Below are positions 21,042 to 33,330 of a stretch of 64,000 nt of DNA, one piece after another. The notes under the pieces were generated by a model that worked only from the letters and a program-made list of their open reading frames with translations, was not told the origin of the DNA and did no database searches. The DNA is taken from NCBI RefSeq assembly GCF_024703895.1, contig NZ_CP087968.1, positions 2,108,001 through 2,172,000 of the forward strand, written 5' to 3'. Numbering within the stretch: the first letter of the stretch is position 1; every line of letters begins with the position of its first letter. The translations under genes were made by a program, and so were the position numbers. Source of the DNA: Nocardioides sp. B-3 (GTDB lineage Bacteria; Actinomycetota; Actinomycetes; Propionibacteriales; Nocardioidaceae).

Positions 21042-21838
21042 GTGGTGTCCCGCGCTGACCGACGAGGCGCCCGAAGTGAGCACGGCAACTTCGGCACGCG
21101 ACGGCGCGTCGCGCCTGCCGTCGCCGCCGGATTTGCTGCGCTCATGGTCATTCAGTCCCCGGTGTCCTCGACCGCCATGGCAGTGAACATCACGACCAGC
21201 GACCAGCACTTCAAGGTCTACTCGAACTACGTGCAGGGTGTGTACGGCGCAGCCTTCACGGCCCCGAACAACGGCACCGGCCCGACCGACAACATCGGGG
21301 TGACTGAGATCGGCTTCAAGAACGCGAAGCTTGCCGGGCTGTGCCTGATCACCACGCAGGAGTTGGGGCCGATCGGCACCACGTCGGTGATCATCACCGG
21401 GGGCGTGCCCGTCAAGGCGTCGTTCGACCACAGTGCCCCTGGACGCCACGGATGCAAACGGCGATCCGATCGAGCTCGACGCCAACGGTCTCCCTGACCG
21501 GCCAGAGCCCGGTGGATGCCGTCGACGTCTCGGACATGTACATGAGCACGGACAAGATCGAAGCGTTCGGCAACAAGTTCGCCGGCATGAATGTCGGCCA
21601 GAACGCCCCCGATGCGGCAGCAACGGCCGGTCTGGCCCGGCAGACCAGCGGCGGCGGTAGCGCCCCTCAGGACGGACAGAGCGGACTGATGGCCGAACGG
21701 ATGAACCCGGGCCAGCTCGACGGCGGCTCCTTCGGCATCGAGATGGCGGGCGGAATGAAGCTCCCCGGCCTGCGCGTGCGCTCGATCAGGGGTGTCGCCA
21801 CCCGTGCAGATTGTGCTCTCGAGGCAACAACCCCATGA
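21042..21838 (+). CDS. DUF6230-family secreted protein 2
   Basis: 264 residues after removing extra bases near 21433 and 21490. GTG start at 21042 (or 21045). Signal segment VAPAVAAGFAALMVIQSP, then FKVYSNYVQG, GFKNAKLAGLCLITT, MNVGQNAPDAAA and a last strand LRVRSIRG before the C-terminal cysteine in RADC. It is clearly a paralog of the preceding gene, with the same block order. A Gly/Ser/Gln-rich insert (SGGGSAPQDGQSG) before the last block is unique to this copy. The stop overlaps the next start by ATGA. Confidence 0.78.
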
Positions 21839-22331
21839 ATGAGACTGAGACGACCATGACCGACGAATCCACGCCCGACCTCTCTCCGACCGCTCAATGG
21901 TCACGGACGCTCGGAGCGCTGGTGCATGCCCGGGCGTGGTTCCGCGCTTCCGGCGCACGCGCCCCTTCTGGGGTGGACTGTGGACGATGCTCGCGGGCAT
22001 CTGGATCATCCGGGCCATGGACTTCGGCCTCGGACTGGCCATCAGCGGAGGCTGGAACTACTCCGCCGGCTACACGCTCGGCGGCGCCTTGGTCCTTTTC
22101 GGACTCACGGCCCGGGTCGCCCCGCATTACAAGGGACTCGTGGGCATCCTCGCCTTCGCGGTTGCCCTGATCGCGTTCGTCGCGGCCAACCCGGGCGGCT
22201 ACCTCGTCGGCACGGTGCTCGGCATCATCGGCGGATCGATGATCTGGGCCCGGGGGGAGAAGAAGCCGCGCCGTGCCAAGGGCACGCGGAGCGTCTCCGA
22301 CGACAGCACGCACGGCGAGGACACGACGTGA
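21835..22331 (+). CDS. DUF6114-family membrane protein 2
   Basis: 165 residues after allowing for one missing base near 21928. The segment FRRTRPFWGGLWTMLAGIWI opens a four-helix membrane region closing with GGYLVGTVLGIIGGSM and a basic tail (RGEKKPRRAKG). It matches membrane protein 1 of this operon in order and spacing of the TRPFWGG and LGIIGG motifs. It overlaps its neighbours on both sides (ATGA and GTGA), which ties it to DUF6230 protein 2 and the secreted protein that follows. Confidence 0.8.
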
Positions 22332-23288
22332 ACCTTGCCGTACGTCGCCAACGGCTGGTGCTCCTGTTCGTGCTGGTCCTCCCGGGCTGCCATTCCCCCG
22401 GTCGCGCCAGCACTCGATCCCGAGAAGTCGTCTGCGGCCCACGCGGCCATGCCGGAATGCCCCAAGAGTCCCGTCCCACTCACTGGCTTGGTGAACGGCA
22501 ACGCGCTCTCCCCGGGCAACGGCACGACGGTCACGCCGTGCATCCCGAACGCGCCGATCCACATGCGCATCGGCTACGCCGACGGCGGAACCGGAGCCAG
22601 CGTCGCCGGCTCGACGACCCAGTTCACCACCGACGGCATCACGTTTCCCCGACGGGAGGTTCACGCGTACGAACACCACGTGCGCGGCGTGGATTCCCGG
22701 CAGCAGCACGATCGCCCAGCCGACGATCCTCAAGCTCGCCGACGGCACCCAGACGGCAGGCCCCAGCAACGTCGGCACCTACGGTTCGTGGCCGTGTGGG
22801 TCGACCGTCTCGACGCTCTACGCGAGGAACTCTGGCCGACGGGCTTCGCCCAGAGCGACGACGCGATGCTCGTCCACATGCGGCTGAAGAACCTGCAGAT
22901 CCTCAAGAACGGCTACATGACCGTCGTCCCACAGGCGAATCCGGCTGCTCCGACTGCCGTGGGCACGGGGGAGTACAGGCTCACCTTCACTCCCGCCAAC
23001 CGGGGCACCGTCGGCTGGAACATCGGCGACGCTTGCGTCTACACGGACCTGTGGCTCCGCGCAGACACGCACATCAAGGTCAACGTCTTCGGAATCAACA
23101 CGACGGTGGGCGACCCGGCTGGTGATGACAGTCTGTGGGGCAGCATCCTCTCGAGCATCGCCACCGGCAATGTCGACGGCCTCGAGCTCGACGCATGGGT
23201 CTACTACATGAACACCAACAAGGGATCGTGCACGGGAACTCCCACGACCCTCAACATGCCGAACACCGGGATCGCGGTGACTCCATGA
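22328..23288 (+). CDS. secreted cysteine-containing protein of unknown family
   Basis: 319 residues after three corrections (extra G near 22388, extra C near 22648, missing G near 22834), which give exactly 320 codons. The corrected N-terminus is a textbook Sec signal peptide: RRQR, core LVLLFVLVLPAAIPPV, cleavage after APA. The mature part has cysteines in MPECPKS, VTPCIPNAP, NTTCAAW, SWPCGS, GDACVY and GSCTG, and beta-rich segments such as IHMRIGYADGG. I recognise no family. The gene is translationally coupled on both sides inside the DUF6230/DUF6114 operon. Confidence 0.65.
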
Positions 23289-24059
23289 CCGACGCACGCA
23301 CCGAGACCCGGGGGCGGCTCGGGGTGAGGTGGGGTCGAGCGACGAGCATGAGCCTGCTCGGAATCGGATGCACCGCGCTCCTCGCCGTCCAATCGGTGTC
23401 CAGCTCGGTGTTCGGCCCGGGTGGTGCCACCCTCGTGGTCCAGGGACAGAAGGCCGAGTTCAGCACCGCCAAGCTGAGTACCTCCAACGTCGGGTTCGGC
23501 ATGATCCCGATCAGGCTGCGCCCCAGCGGCGCCAGCACCGATGGCACAGCCGACGTCAACAAGTACGTCCTGCGCATGGGCTTCGCGGCCGGTGCCCTCG
23601 ACGGGTTCTGCTTCTCCCAGACCGAGACCATCGCCGGCCTGCCCTTCACCATCCGCGTGATCTCGGGCAGCAACGACCTCAACGTCACAGATGTGGGCGG
23701 AAAGAACGTGCAGTTCGACGTGACGACAGCGAGCTCGTCCGCAGCGCCGAACACCAGTGGCAACGGCATCGCCCTTCGCGGCAACGTGTCCCCCGGGGGT
23801 TTCCAGCCAGTCGATCACCACGTGGAAGGACAGCGGCGGTGTCGATGTCGTGAACCCGCTCGACGGACCGGAGAGCTATGCCGGCGTCAATGGCCGGCTG
23901 TTCGGTGTCGATTCCGATGTCGGTGACCTGTTCAACGTCAAGGGCGACATCTATGACGCCGTGATCGAAGGGCCGATCACGATCCGCAACTTGAGCATCA
24001 AGGTCGTGCCCGGGACGGCTGCCACTCAGGGGTGCAAGTCCCAGCCGATCCCTTATTGA
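23285..24059 (+). CDS. DUF6230-family secreted protein 3
   Basis: 257 residues after removing one extra base near 23805. Signal segment SLLGIGCTALLAVQSVSSSVF, then ATLVVQGQKAEFSTAKLS, the family motif MGFAAGALDGFCFSQTE, a middle LFNVKGDIYDAVIEG block and the terminal cysteine in TQGCKSQP. It is more diverged than copies 1 and 2. It starts in an ATGA overlap and its last seven bases overlap the convergent TetR regulator 3. Confidence 0.72.
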
Positions 24060-24696
24060 GAGGGGGCGCCGGGGGCCTCACCAGCACGAGCCAGCATCAG
24101 GGTGTGAGCGACGGTCATCTCGACCGCCGTCTCGATGAACTCCTGCGTTGTCAGGATGCTGCTGGGGAGAGGGTGACTCGGCTCTGGCCCGGGCGGATGA
24201 CCATCTCCGCCACCTGCTGGGCCTCGAGGGTGGTGGGTCCTGCCCAGCGCTCGAGGAAGGCGTCGGCGAGCTGCTCGCGCAGCGGGCGGATGAAGATGTC
24301 GGCGTGCACGGTCAGCATCGGTAGCAACGACTCCCGGTCCCCGTGCTGGTGGGCGGTGAGGATGCGATTGAGGAGTGCGGACTCCCCGGCTTCCTTCAGC
24401 ATCCACGTGAAGGCGGCGCGCACCGCGTCGCGGAACGAGTCGGCGGCCCGGACCTGTTCCACCATGCCGTCGCCGAAACGCGTGACCTCCCGCTCGAACA
24501 GTGCGGTGCCGAGCTGGTCCTTGGTGCCGAACTCGTTGTAGATCGTCTGTCGGCTGATACCGACCGTCTCGGCGACGTCCGCGATCCGCACGTCGGTCCA
24601 GTCGCGACCCGCGGCGGCTTCGGAGGCCGCATCGAGGATCGACTCGCGCATCAGCTCGTGCATGCGTGCCCGGAACCCGTTCGCACCTTCGCCCAT
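24053..24696 (-). CDS. TetR-family regulator 3
   Basis: About 214 residues after one frame correction near 24170, which joins IRPGQSRVTL to the C-terminal helix FIETAVEMTVAHTLMLARAG. The DNA-binding part RIADVAETVGISRQTIYNEFGTKDQL and the ligand-domain segment LLPMLTVHADIFIRPLREQL are close copies of those in regulators 1 and 2. It is convergent with the secreted-protein operon and closes the island. Confidence 0.84.
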
Positions 24697-24712
24697 CCCC
24701 GAAGTCTACGAG

Positions 24713-24727
24713 TGACAACATCTGTCA
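24713..24727. promoter_or_regulatory. 15-bp inverted repeat before TetR regulator 3
   Basis: TGACA-ACATC-TGTCA, 17 bases upstream of the minus-strand ATG. On the minus strand it contains TTGACAG, which could serve as a -35 element, so a repressor bound here would block transcription. Candidate autoregulatory operator. Confidence 0.45.
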
Positions 24728-24754
24728 ACGGGATTGACGTCGCGACGACCAGCC

Positions 24755-25973
24755 CTACGACGCGATATCGGCGTCTGTTGTGCGAACGGCCGCCTCGGCC
24801 CCGGCCCGCTGCTGCGCACGCACGACGAGGTCGTGGAGCTCCATGTTGACCTTCTCGGGAGCCTCCAGCATCGCCATGTGGCCGCTGTGCGGGATCGCGA
24901 CCATCCGTGCACCGTCGATCATCCGGGCCAGCTCGAGCTGGATCGCGGTGGGGATCAGCCGGTCGCGACCGGGATTGATCGTCACGACCGTGGTGCACTC
25001 CGAGCGCGGGGACCGCGTCCCGCTCGTCGTGGGTCATCACCGCGCGCAGTGCCATTGCGGCGACGTGCAGGCGGTTGCGCCACATCGTCGCGGAGGTGAT
25101 CGCGACGGCGTCGTCGGCTGCGTCGCTCGCGTGCGCCAGCAGGTTGGCGGAGAGGAGGTAGGGCCCGACGCCCAGCAGCCGGGCCATGCCGACCGGCATC
25201 AGGCCGAGCAGGGCGATCATCGCCACGGCGTAGCGGCGCACGATCCAGTGTGCGGGCGTCAGGAAGTGCGGCAGGCCGAGGGTCATCTGCTTGTCGAGCG
25301 GTCCGGCGCCGGTCGCGACCAGCATCACGCCGTCGACGCGCTCCTTGATGATCGACAGGTGCGACTGGGCGAAGGCCATCAGGGTCATGCCACCCATCGA
25401 GTGGCCGACGAGCACGAGCCGGCCGGTCGGTGCGACCGCCTCGATGACGCTGGCGAGGTCGCCGGCCAGCTGCCGCACGCCCCTCTCGCCCCGATCGAGA
25501 CCCTCCCAGCTGGACAAGCCGTGACCACGCTGGTCGTAGAACACGCGGCGGACGCCGGACTCGTTCAGCGCCTCACGCTGGAAGTGCCACGTGCTGAGGT
25601 CCATGTACCAGCCGTGGCAGAACACGACCGTGACATCGGCATCCTCGGGGCCGTCCACCTCGACGTGCAGGCGGGTGCCGTCAGCGGAGACGACTTCCCG
25701 GACGCTCCCTCCGCGCCCGGTCGCGTCGTCAGTGTGCGCCGTACGGCCCGGACCCGTGCGGTGTGCCGAGATCAACCACGCACCGATCGCCCCCACAGCG
25801 AGCAGTGCGCCGCCACCCACGACCACCGGGGCGAGGCCGAGGTGCACCGGGCTCAGGATGTAGAAGACGGCCGCCAGCGCTGCCGGGCTGGCGCCGATCG
25901 TCAGGATCAGCACCACCGCCAGCTCGATGCTGCGGAGCGGGGTGACGAACGTGAGCTGCGGGTTCTTCTGCAT
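24755..25973 (-). CDS. alpha/beta hydrolase with N-terminal membrane segments
   Basis: About 405 residues after one frame correction near 25005. Two N-terminal hydrophobic stretches (LAVVLILTIGASPAALAAVF and VVVGGGALLAVGAIGAWL) suggest membrane anchoring. The hydrolase domain shows the oxyanion region VVFCHGWYMD, FYDQRGHGLS, the nucleophile elbow VGHSMGG and the catalytic histidine in PHSGHMAML. The C-terminal half after the break (INPGRDRLIPTAIQ) supplies the acid residue. The substrate is unknown. ATG at 25973 is chosen because it directly precedes the first helix; 26024 is also open. Confidence 0.8.
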
Positions 25974-26018
25974 GAGTCGCCGGTCTCCCTGCCGGCCGTG
26001 TCCGGGCCTCCCAACCGT

Positions 26019-26083
26019 GGACACAGTGTCCGCACCGGATCGTGGACAGATCGCACCTTAATGTCACCGGGAGTTACATGACA
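26019..26083. promoter_or_regulatory. possible operators upstream of the hydrolase gene
   Basis: A 13-bp palindrome GGACAC-A-GTGTCC (26019-26031) and a TGTCA-N12-TGACA repeat (26062-26083) lie 46-110 bases before the hydrolase start. Neither matches a site I can name. The second overlaps the end of the DUF2786 gene. Confidence 0.3.
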
Positions 26084-26856
26084 CCCTTTGACGTAAAATC
26101 TTGGGAGGTGAACGTGGTTGCGTCAACCGAGGCGTCGCCGCTCGGATGCCCCGACGCGGGTCGTCCGGCCCCGTGTCCGCCCGCTGGCCCGCGGCGTGGC
26201 CGTCGGCGATGCCGCCGCCGGACAGGTAGCGCGGTCGGGCGGTGCGCAGCTGCGGGTAGGCGTCGGCCGCGGACCGCTCCGCAATGGACGCCCGGTCGGC
26301 GAGCACCAGCGCAGCCGAGGTGCCGGCCGCGGCGAAGTCCGACTCCGATTCCTTCGCGGCGCAGGCCTCCGCCTCCTCGAGCCGACGCCTGATCGCGGAG
26401 GCGAACCCCAGCCACCGGGTCCGGCGGTATGCCGCAGCGTGCTCGCCCCTCGGCACCGGCCGCCGCGTCAGCTCGCCGGCGCCCCGGGACCAGCAGGCTC
26501 GTCAGCAGCATCTCCGCCAGCACCGGGTCGGTCGTGTGGCCGAACAGGTGCAACGAGTAGGCCTTCCCTTCCTCGGTCCAGCGCTGGCGGAGCACCGCGC
26601 TGCAGCGCAGTCCGCGAGCCACGGCCGATCCCGGGCTGCCCTTCTCATAGGCGTACGGCGCCAACAGCTCAACGGTGAGGTCGCCGACCACCTCGCGGCC
26701 CGGATCGCTGGCCGCGAGCAGCGCGGCGTCGACGCCGTGGCGCGCCATCAGCTCGGCCGCCTTCGCGTTGAACGCCTCCGACTCGGCCGGAGTGGCGGCC
26801 GCATCCTCCGCCTGCGCGAGCAGCTTGCGGATCCGGGCCAGCTTGTCGTCGTGCAT
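26064..26856 (-). CDS. DUF2786-domain protein
   Basis: About 263 residues after one frame correction near 26480. The N-terminus KLARIRKLLAQAEDAAATPAE and ELMARHGVD is the DUF2786 signature, a short helical module also found in phage and actinobacterial proteins of unknown role. The rest is helical, with ARPRYLSGGGIADGHAAGQRAD near the C-terminus. GGGG lies just before the ATG. The function is unknown. Confidence 0.75.
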
Positions 26857-26997
26857 TCCATTCCCCCTGACGTGAGGCGAGCAGGATTGCAGGCGGCACC
26901 GACAACACATTTCGGGAGGCGTCTGGTCTAATGCCTCCTTGACACACACTTCACCGATGTAAACCTCGGGCCCACGCTCTCAAGGACTGGTTGCTCC

Positions 26998-27234
26998 ATG
27001 CCCCATGCACCCCTCGCCCGCCTCGCCGAGCGCATCGACGCGCCGGTCGAGCGACTCGACCCCTTCGCCGCTTTCCCCGCGGAAGACATCGAGCGGCTCG
27101 ACGCGATCGTTGCCCGTGCCTTCGACACCGAGGATGCCGCCTTCACCGAGGCGCTGACCGGCGCGCTGCGCATCGTGCCCCGGCCCCTGCGCGGTGTTGC
27201 CCGCTCCCTGCTCTTCCCGGGAGGCGCACAGTGA
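26998..27234 (+). CDS. small helical protein of unknown function
   Basis: Intact, 78 residues, starting MPHAPLARLAERID. It is helical, rich in Ala, Arg and Leu, with no membrane segment or cysteine. It ends in a GTGA overlap with the next gene, preceded by GGAGG, so it is translationally coupled to it. No family recognised. Confidence 0.6.
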   Translation: MPHAPLARLAERIDAPVERLDPFAAFPAEDIERLDAIVARAFDTEDAAFTEALTGALRIVPRPLRGVARSLLFPGGAQ

Positions 27235-28273
27235 GCGACCTCGCGACCCGCGTCGAGATCACCAAGCTCGCAGGCGAGCTCTACGTCGAGGAGGGCGAGC
27301 TCGCCTTCCTGCGTGGCTCGTCCGCCGGCGACGTGCGCGCGTGCGGGAGGCCGCGTCCGGCGCACTCTTCGCGCGCAACGAGCCCCCGCCTGCAACGCAT
27401 CCGGCGGCTGAGCGGGATGCTGCCCGTGCCGATGACCGCGAAGATCGCCGAGCTGGTCTTCGGTCCGTTGCTCTCCGCCCGCGTGGCCGCGGTGCTCCCC
27501 CGGCCGAGGCGGTCAAGCTGGCGGCTGTGCTCAAGCCCGCCTTCCTGACCAAGCTGGCCGTGTCGCTCGACCCGAAGCGAGCAGAGCCCATCCTGCGAGC
27601 CCTTCCCCGAGCGCTGGTCGTCGACGTCGGCCGGCGCCTGCTCGCCCGTGGGGAGCACATCACCCCGGGCCGCTTCGTCTCGGTGGTGTCCGTCGCTGCC
27701 GCCCCGGGTGTGGTCGAGGGTGCGCAGGGCAGTGACCTGCTCAAGGTCGCGCTCTACACCGAGGAGCCCGCCGCGCTCGAGGCGATCGTGCAGCGGCTCG
27801 ACGACGACGCGCTGCGCTCGGCCCTCGAGGCCGCGCACGTCGAGCAGACCTACGACGACGCGGTGGTCCTCCTCTCCGCCCTGTCCGCCGGGAGCACCGC
27901 CCGCCTCATGGGGCTGGTGGCCGGCCTCGACCCCGAGGCGCGCGAGGAGATCGTGGCCGCCGTCGTCCGCAACGACGAGTGGCGCGAGATCTTGCCTGCC
28001 CTCGGATCCATCGACGCCGAGGCGCTGCGCCTGCTGGCCAACGTCCCCGCGATGCTGTCGCCCGACGCGGTGGACCGGCTGCTGCTGGTCGCCCGCGCCT
28101 CGGACGGCGGTGGCCCGGGGCTGGTCGCGCTGGTCCTCGCCCTCGACGAGGAGCACCGCAGCGTGCTGGGCTCGTCCGAGCAGTTGTTGCCCGCCACGAC
28201 CCGGACTCGTTGGTCGAGAGCGCCGGGTCCTCCCGCCGCCGTGCAGAACCTCCTCACCGAGCTCGGCTTCTGA
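27231..28273 (+). CDS. helical-repeat protein of unknown function
   Basis: 346 residues after removing two extra bases near 27340 and 27500. The protein is a string of short amphipathic helices, with units such as EPAALEAIVQRLDDDALRSA, STARLMGLVAGLDPEAREEI and LPALGSIDAEALRLLANVPA that recall the superhelical N-domain of MgtE-type proteins, though there is no membrane part. No catalytic motif is seen. It forms a coupled pair with the 78-residue gene before it and ends 11 bases before the clpB HAIR operator. Confidence 0.6.
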
Positions 28274-28283
28274 ATTTCTCAGA

Positions 28284-28304
28284 GTTGAGTGGAATCGACT
28301 CAAC
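28284..28304 (+). promoter_or_regulatory. HAIR operator of clpB
   Basis: GTTGAGT (28284-28290), 7 bases, ACTCAAC (28298-28304): a perfect palindrome that matches the HspR-binding HAIR consensus except for its outermost pair. It lies 78 bases before the clpB start and has the same right half as the dnaK operator. Confidence 0.88.
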
Positions 28305-28381
28305 TTCTGGCGCGTTGGTTGGAGTGGGACCACAGTGGTCCCACAGTTCCCCCCACGACGCGATCGCAAGGAGAGTCGGAG

Positions 28382-30962
<2,581 letters not shown>

Positions 30963-31063
30963 AAATTGGGGCTGGCGCGAAGTGACGGTCGTCACTACGG
31001 TGACGTAACCGTATTGGTGGGAAGTCGGGGGGCACCCACTCACATTCCTTGGAAGGGGAATCG

Positions 31064-33231
31064 ATGAGTCTGTTCTCGCGCGTCTCAATGCTGAGCGGGG
31101 TGGTGGTCGTTGCGGCGACCCTCACCCCTGTCACAGCATCCTCCGGTGTCGAGCCGGCGCCGCTCAACGGCGAGGTGTGGGCCTCCGACCTGCCCTTCGT
31201 CTCGGAGGTCAACGGATGGGGGCCGGCCCAGCGCGACCGCTCCAACGGCGAGCAGGGGGCCACCGACGGCCGGACCATCTGGGTCGACGGCAAGAGCCAC
31301 ACCAAGGGCATCGGCGTGCACGCCGACTCCGCCATCCGCTTCGACGTCGGCGGTGACTGTGAGTTCTTCCGGGCCGAGGTCGGCATCGACGACGAGGTGG
31401 GCACCCGCGGCAGCGTCGTGTTCGCGGTCGTCGCCGACGGGCTCCGGTCGCGCAGACGGCGACCCTGACCGGAGCCTCGGACGCGAAGACCATCTACGCG
31501 AGCATCGACGGCGCGCAGCACGTCGACCTGCTGGTCTCCCGGGCCGAGGGTTCGAGCACCTACGACCACGCCGACTGGGCCAGCGCCAAGTTCCGCTGCT
31601 CGGGCGACGGAGTCGCCGCGCCCGTCGCCGTACCGGCGCCGCCGACCACGGCTGTCTACGCCAGCGACTGGCCCTTCCCGGGCGTGCCCAGCAACGGCTG
31701 GGGCCCGGTCGAGCTCGACCGCGCCAACGGCGGGACCGCCGCTGGCGACGGGCCGGCGCTCAAGATGCAGGGCGTGACCTACGCCAAGGGATTGGGCGCA
31801 CGCCGCGTCCTTCATCAGCTACAACCTCGGCGGGCAGTGCTCGGCGTTCACCGCGAAGGTCGGCGTCGACGACTCGATGGGCTCCTACGGCACCGTCCGG
31901 TTCCGCGTCTTCGCCGACGGCGTCGAGATCGCCGACACCGGCAAGATGTACAACAGCACCGCCACCAAGGCGCTCTCCCTGACCACCACGGGGGCGGAGC
32001 GCCTCGACATCCCGGTCGACAATTCCGGCGACAACAGCGATCGCGACCACGCCGACCTCGCCGACGCCCGCCCGGTGTGCGGCGACGGTGCCGCCGGGGC
32101 CGCCTTCTACACGCCTCCGGCCACGCTTCCGGCCGGCCCGGGCAAGCTCGTGCGCACCGAGCCGTCGCAGTTCTGGGTGACGCCGCTCAAGGTCGTTCCG
32201 GTCGACGCCGCGGTGACGCGGATGATGTACACCTCGAGCGACCGCAACGACACGCAGATCCCCGTCACCGGCCAGCTCGTGGTGCCCAACAAGGCCCGGA
32301 CCGGCACCGGTCCGCGGCCGTTGGTCGCCTACGCGGTCGGCACCCGGGGGCTCGCCGACAACTGCGCCCCCTCGCGGCTCTCCGACGGCGGCGGACTGGA
32401 GTACGAGAACATCTTCATCGCCGGCCTGCTCTCCCGCGGCTACGCCATCGTGGTCACCGACTACCGGGGCCTCGGCACGCCGGGCGTGCACACCTACATG
32501 AGTCGCGAGGTCCGGGGTCGTGCGGTCCTCGACTCGGTCCGGGCAGCCCTCGCCGTACCCAACACCGGGCTCACGACCTCGACGCCGATCGCCATCACGG
32601 GCTACTCGCAAGGTGGCGGCGCCGCGGCCTCGGCCGCCGAGATCGCCTCGTCGTACGCACCCGAGCTGACGATCGCCGGTGTCGCCACCGGCGGCGTGCC
32701 CGGAGACCTGCTGGCCACCGCCGACAAGCTCGACGGAACCCTGACGGTCGGCTTCATGGGTTACGCCGTGGCCGGCGTGGGCGAGGGCTCCTACGGCATC
32801 GACATCAACTCGTTCCTCAACGCCAAGGGCCGCGCGTGATCGCGGAACTGAAGGAGGAGTGCGTGATCGAGACCGTGCTGACGCACGGCTTCATCCAGTC
32901 GTCCACCCTCACCCTCGACGGGCGCTCGGTGCCGACGATGCTGCGCGACCCGGAGTGGAACCAGATGATCAGCGACCAGCTCATCGGCAACGGCCGCAAA
33001 CCCTCGGTCCCGACGCTGGTCTTCCACTCGGGCACCGACGACGTCGTCCCGTACGGCGCGGGGCTGGGCACCGCCCAGCGCTGGTGTGCGCAGGGGGCCA
33101 ACGTCACCTTCCGCACGGGCTTCCTGCTCGGCCACATCGGAGGGGCGTTCGAGTACTACCCGAACGCGCTGAAGTTCCTCGAGGACCGGCTCGCCGGCGT
33201 GCCAGTGACGTCGAACTGCTCGACGATCTGA
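31064..33231 (+). CDS. secreted lipase (LIP family) with two N-terminal NPCBM-like domains
   Basis: About 721 residues. A signal peptide ends near TASSG. Two similar domains follow: VWASDLPFVSEVNGWGP with GIGVHADSAIRFDVGG, and VYASDWPFPGVPSNGWGP with the matching second half. Both look like NPCBM modules, galactose-binding-type folds that bind carbohydrate. The C-terminal 380 residues are a secretory lipase: nucleophile in ITGYSQGGG, aspartate in FHSGTDDVVPY and histidine in LLGHIGGAF. Frame changes near 31440, 31797 and 32838 split it. The glycan-binding plus lipase architecture suggests attack on acylated glycans or lipids held at a polysaccharide surface. Confidence 0.82.
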
Positions 33232-33260
33232 GTCAGGTCGACGGTGGTGTGAAAGTTCGG

Positions 33261-33308
33261 TGACACGTGTGGGAGTCCCCGGAAATCCGGGGACTTCTGC
33301 ACGTGTCA
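33261..33308. terminator. nested double hairpin after the lipase gene
   Basis: An outer 9-bp stem TGACACGTG/CACGTGTCA (33261-33269 with 33300-33308) encloses an inner 9-bp stem AGTCCCCGG/CCGGGGACT with loop AAAT, with symmetrical 4-base internal loops. It lies between convergent genes and can act on both strands. Confidence 0.75.
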
Positions 33309-33330
33309 GGTGTTGCAACACCCCCGAGAG

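Noticed and set aside
22328..22420. Lipobox (VLPGC) at the start of the secreted protein gene
   Set aside because: The cysteine is read in a frame that soon collapses. Removing the extra G in CCCGGGC gives a longer hydrophobic core and an APA cleavage site that continue into the true frame, so I treat it as a plain secreted protein.
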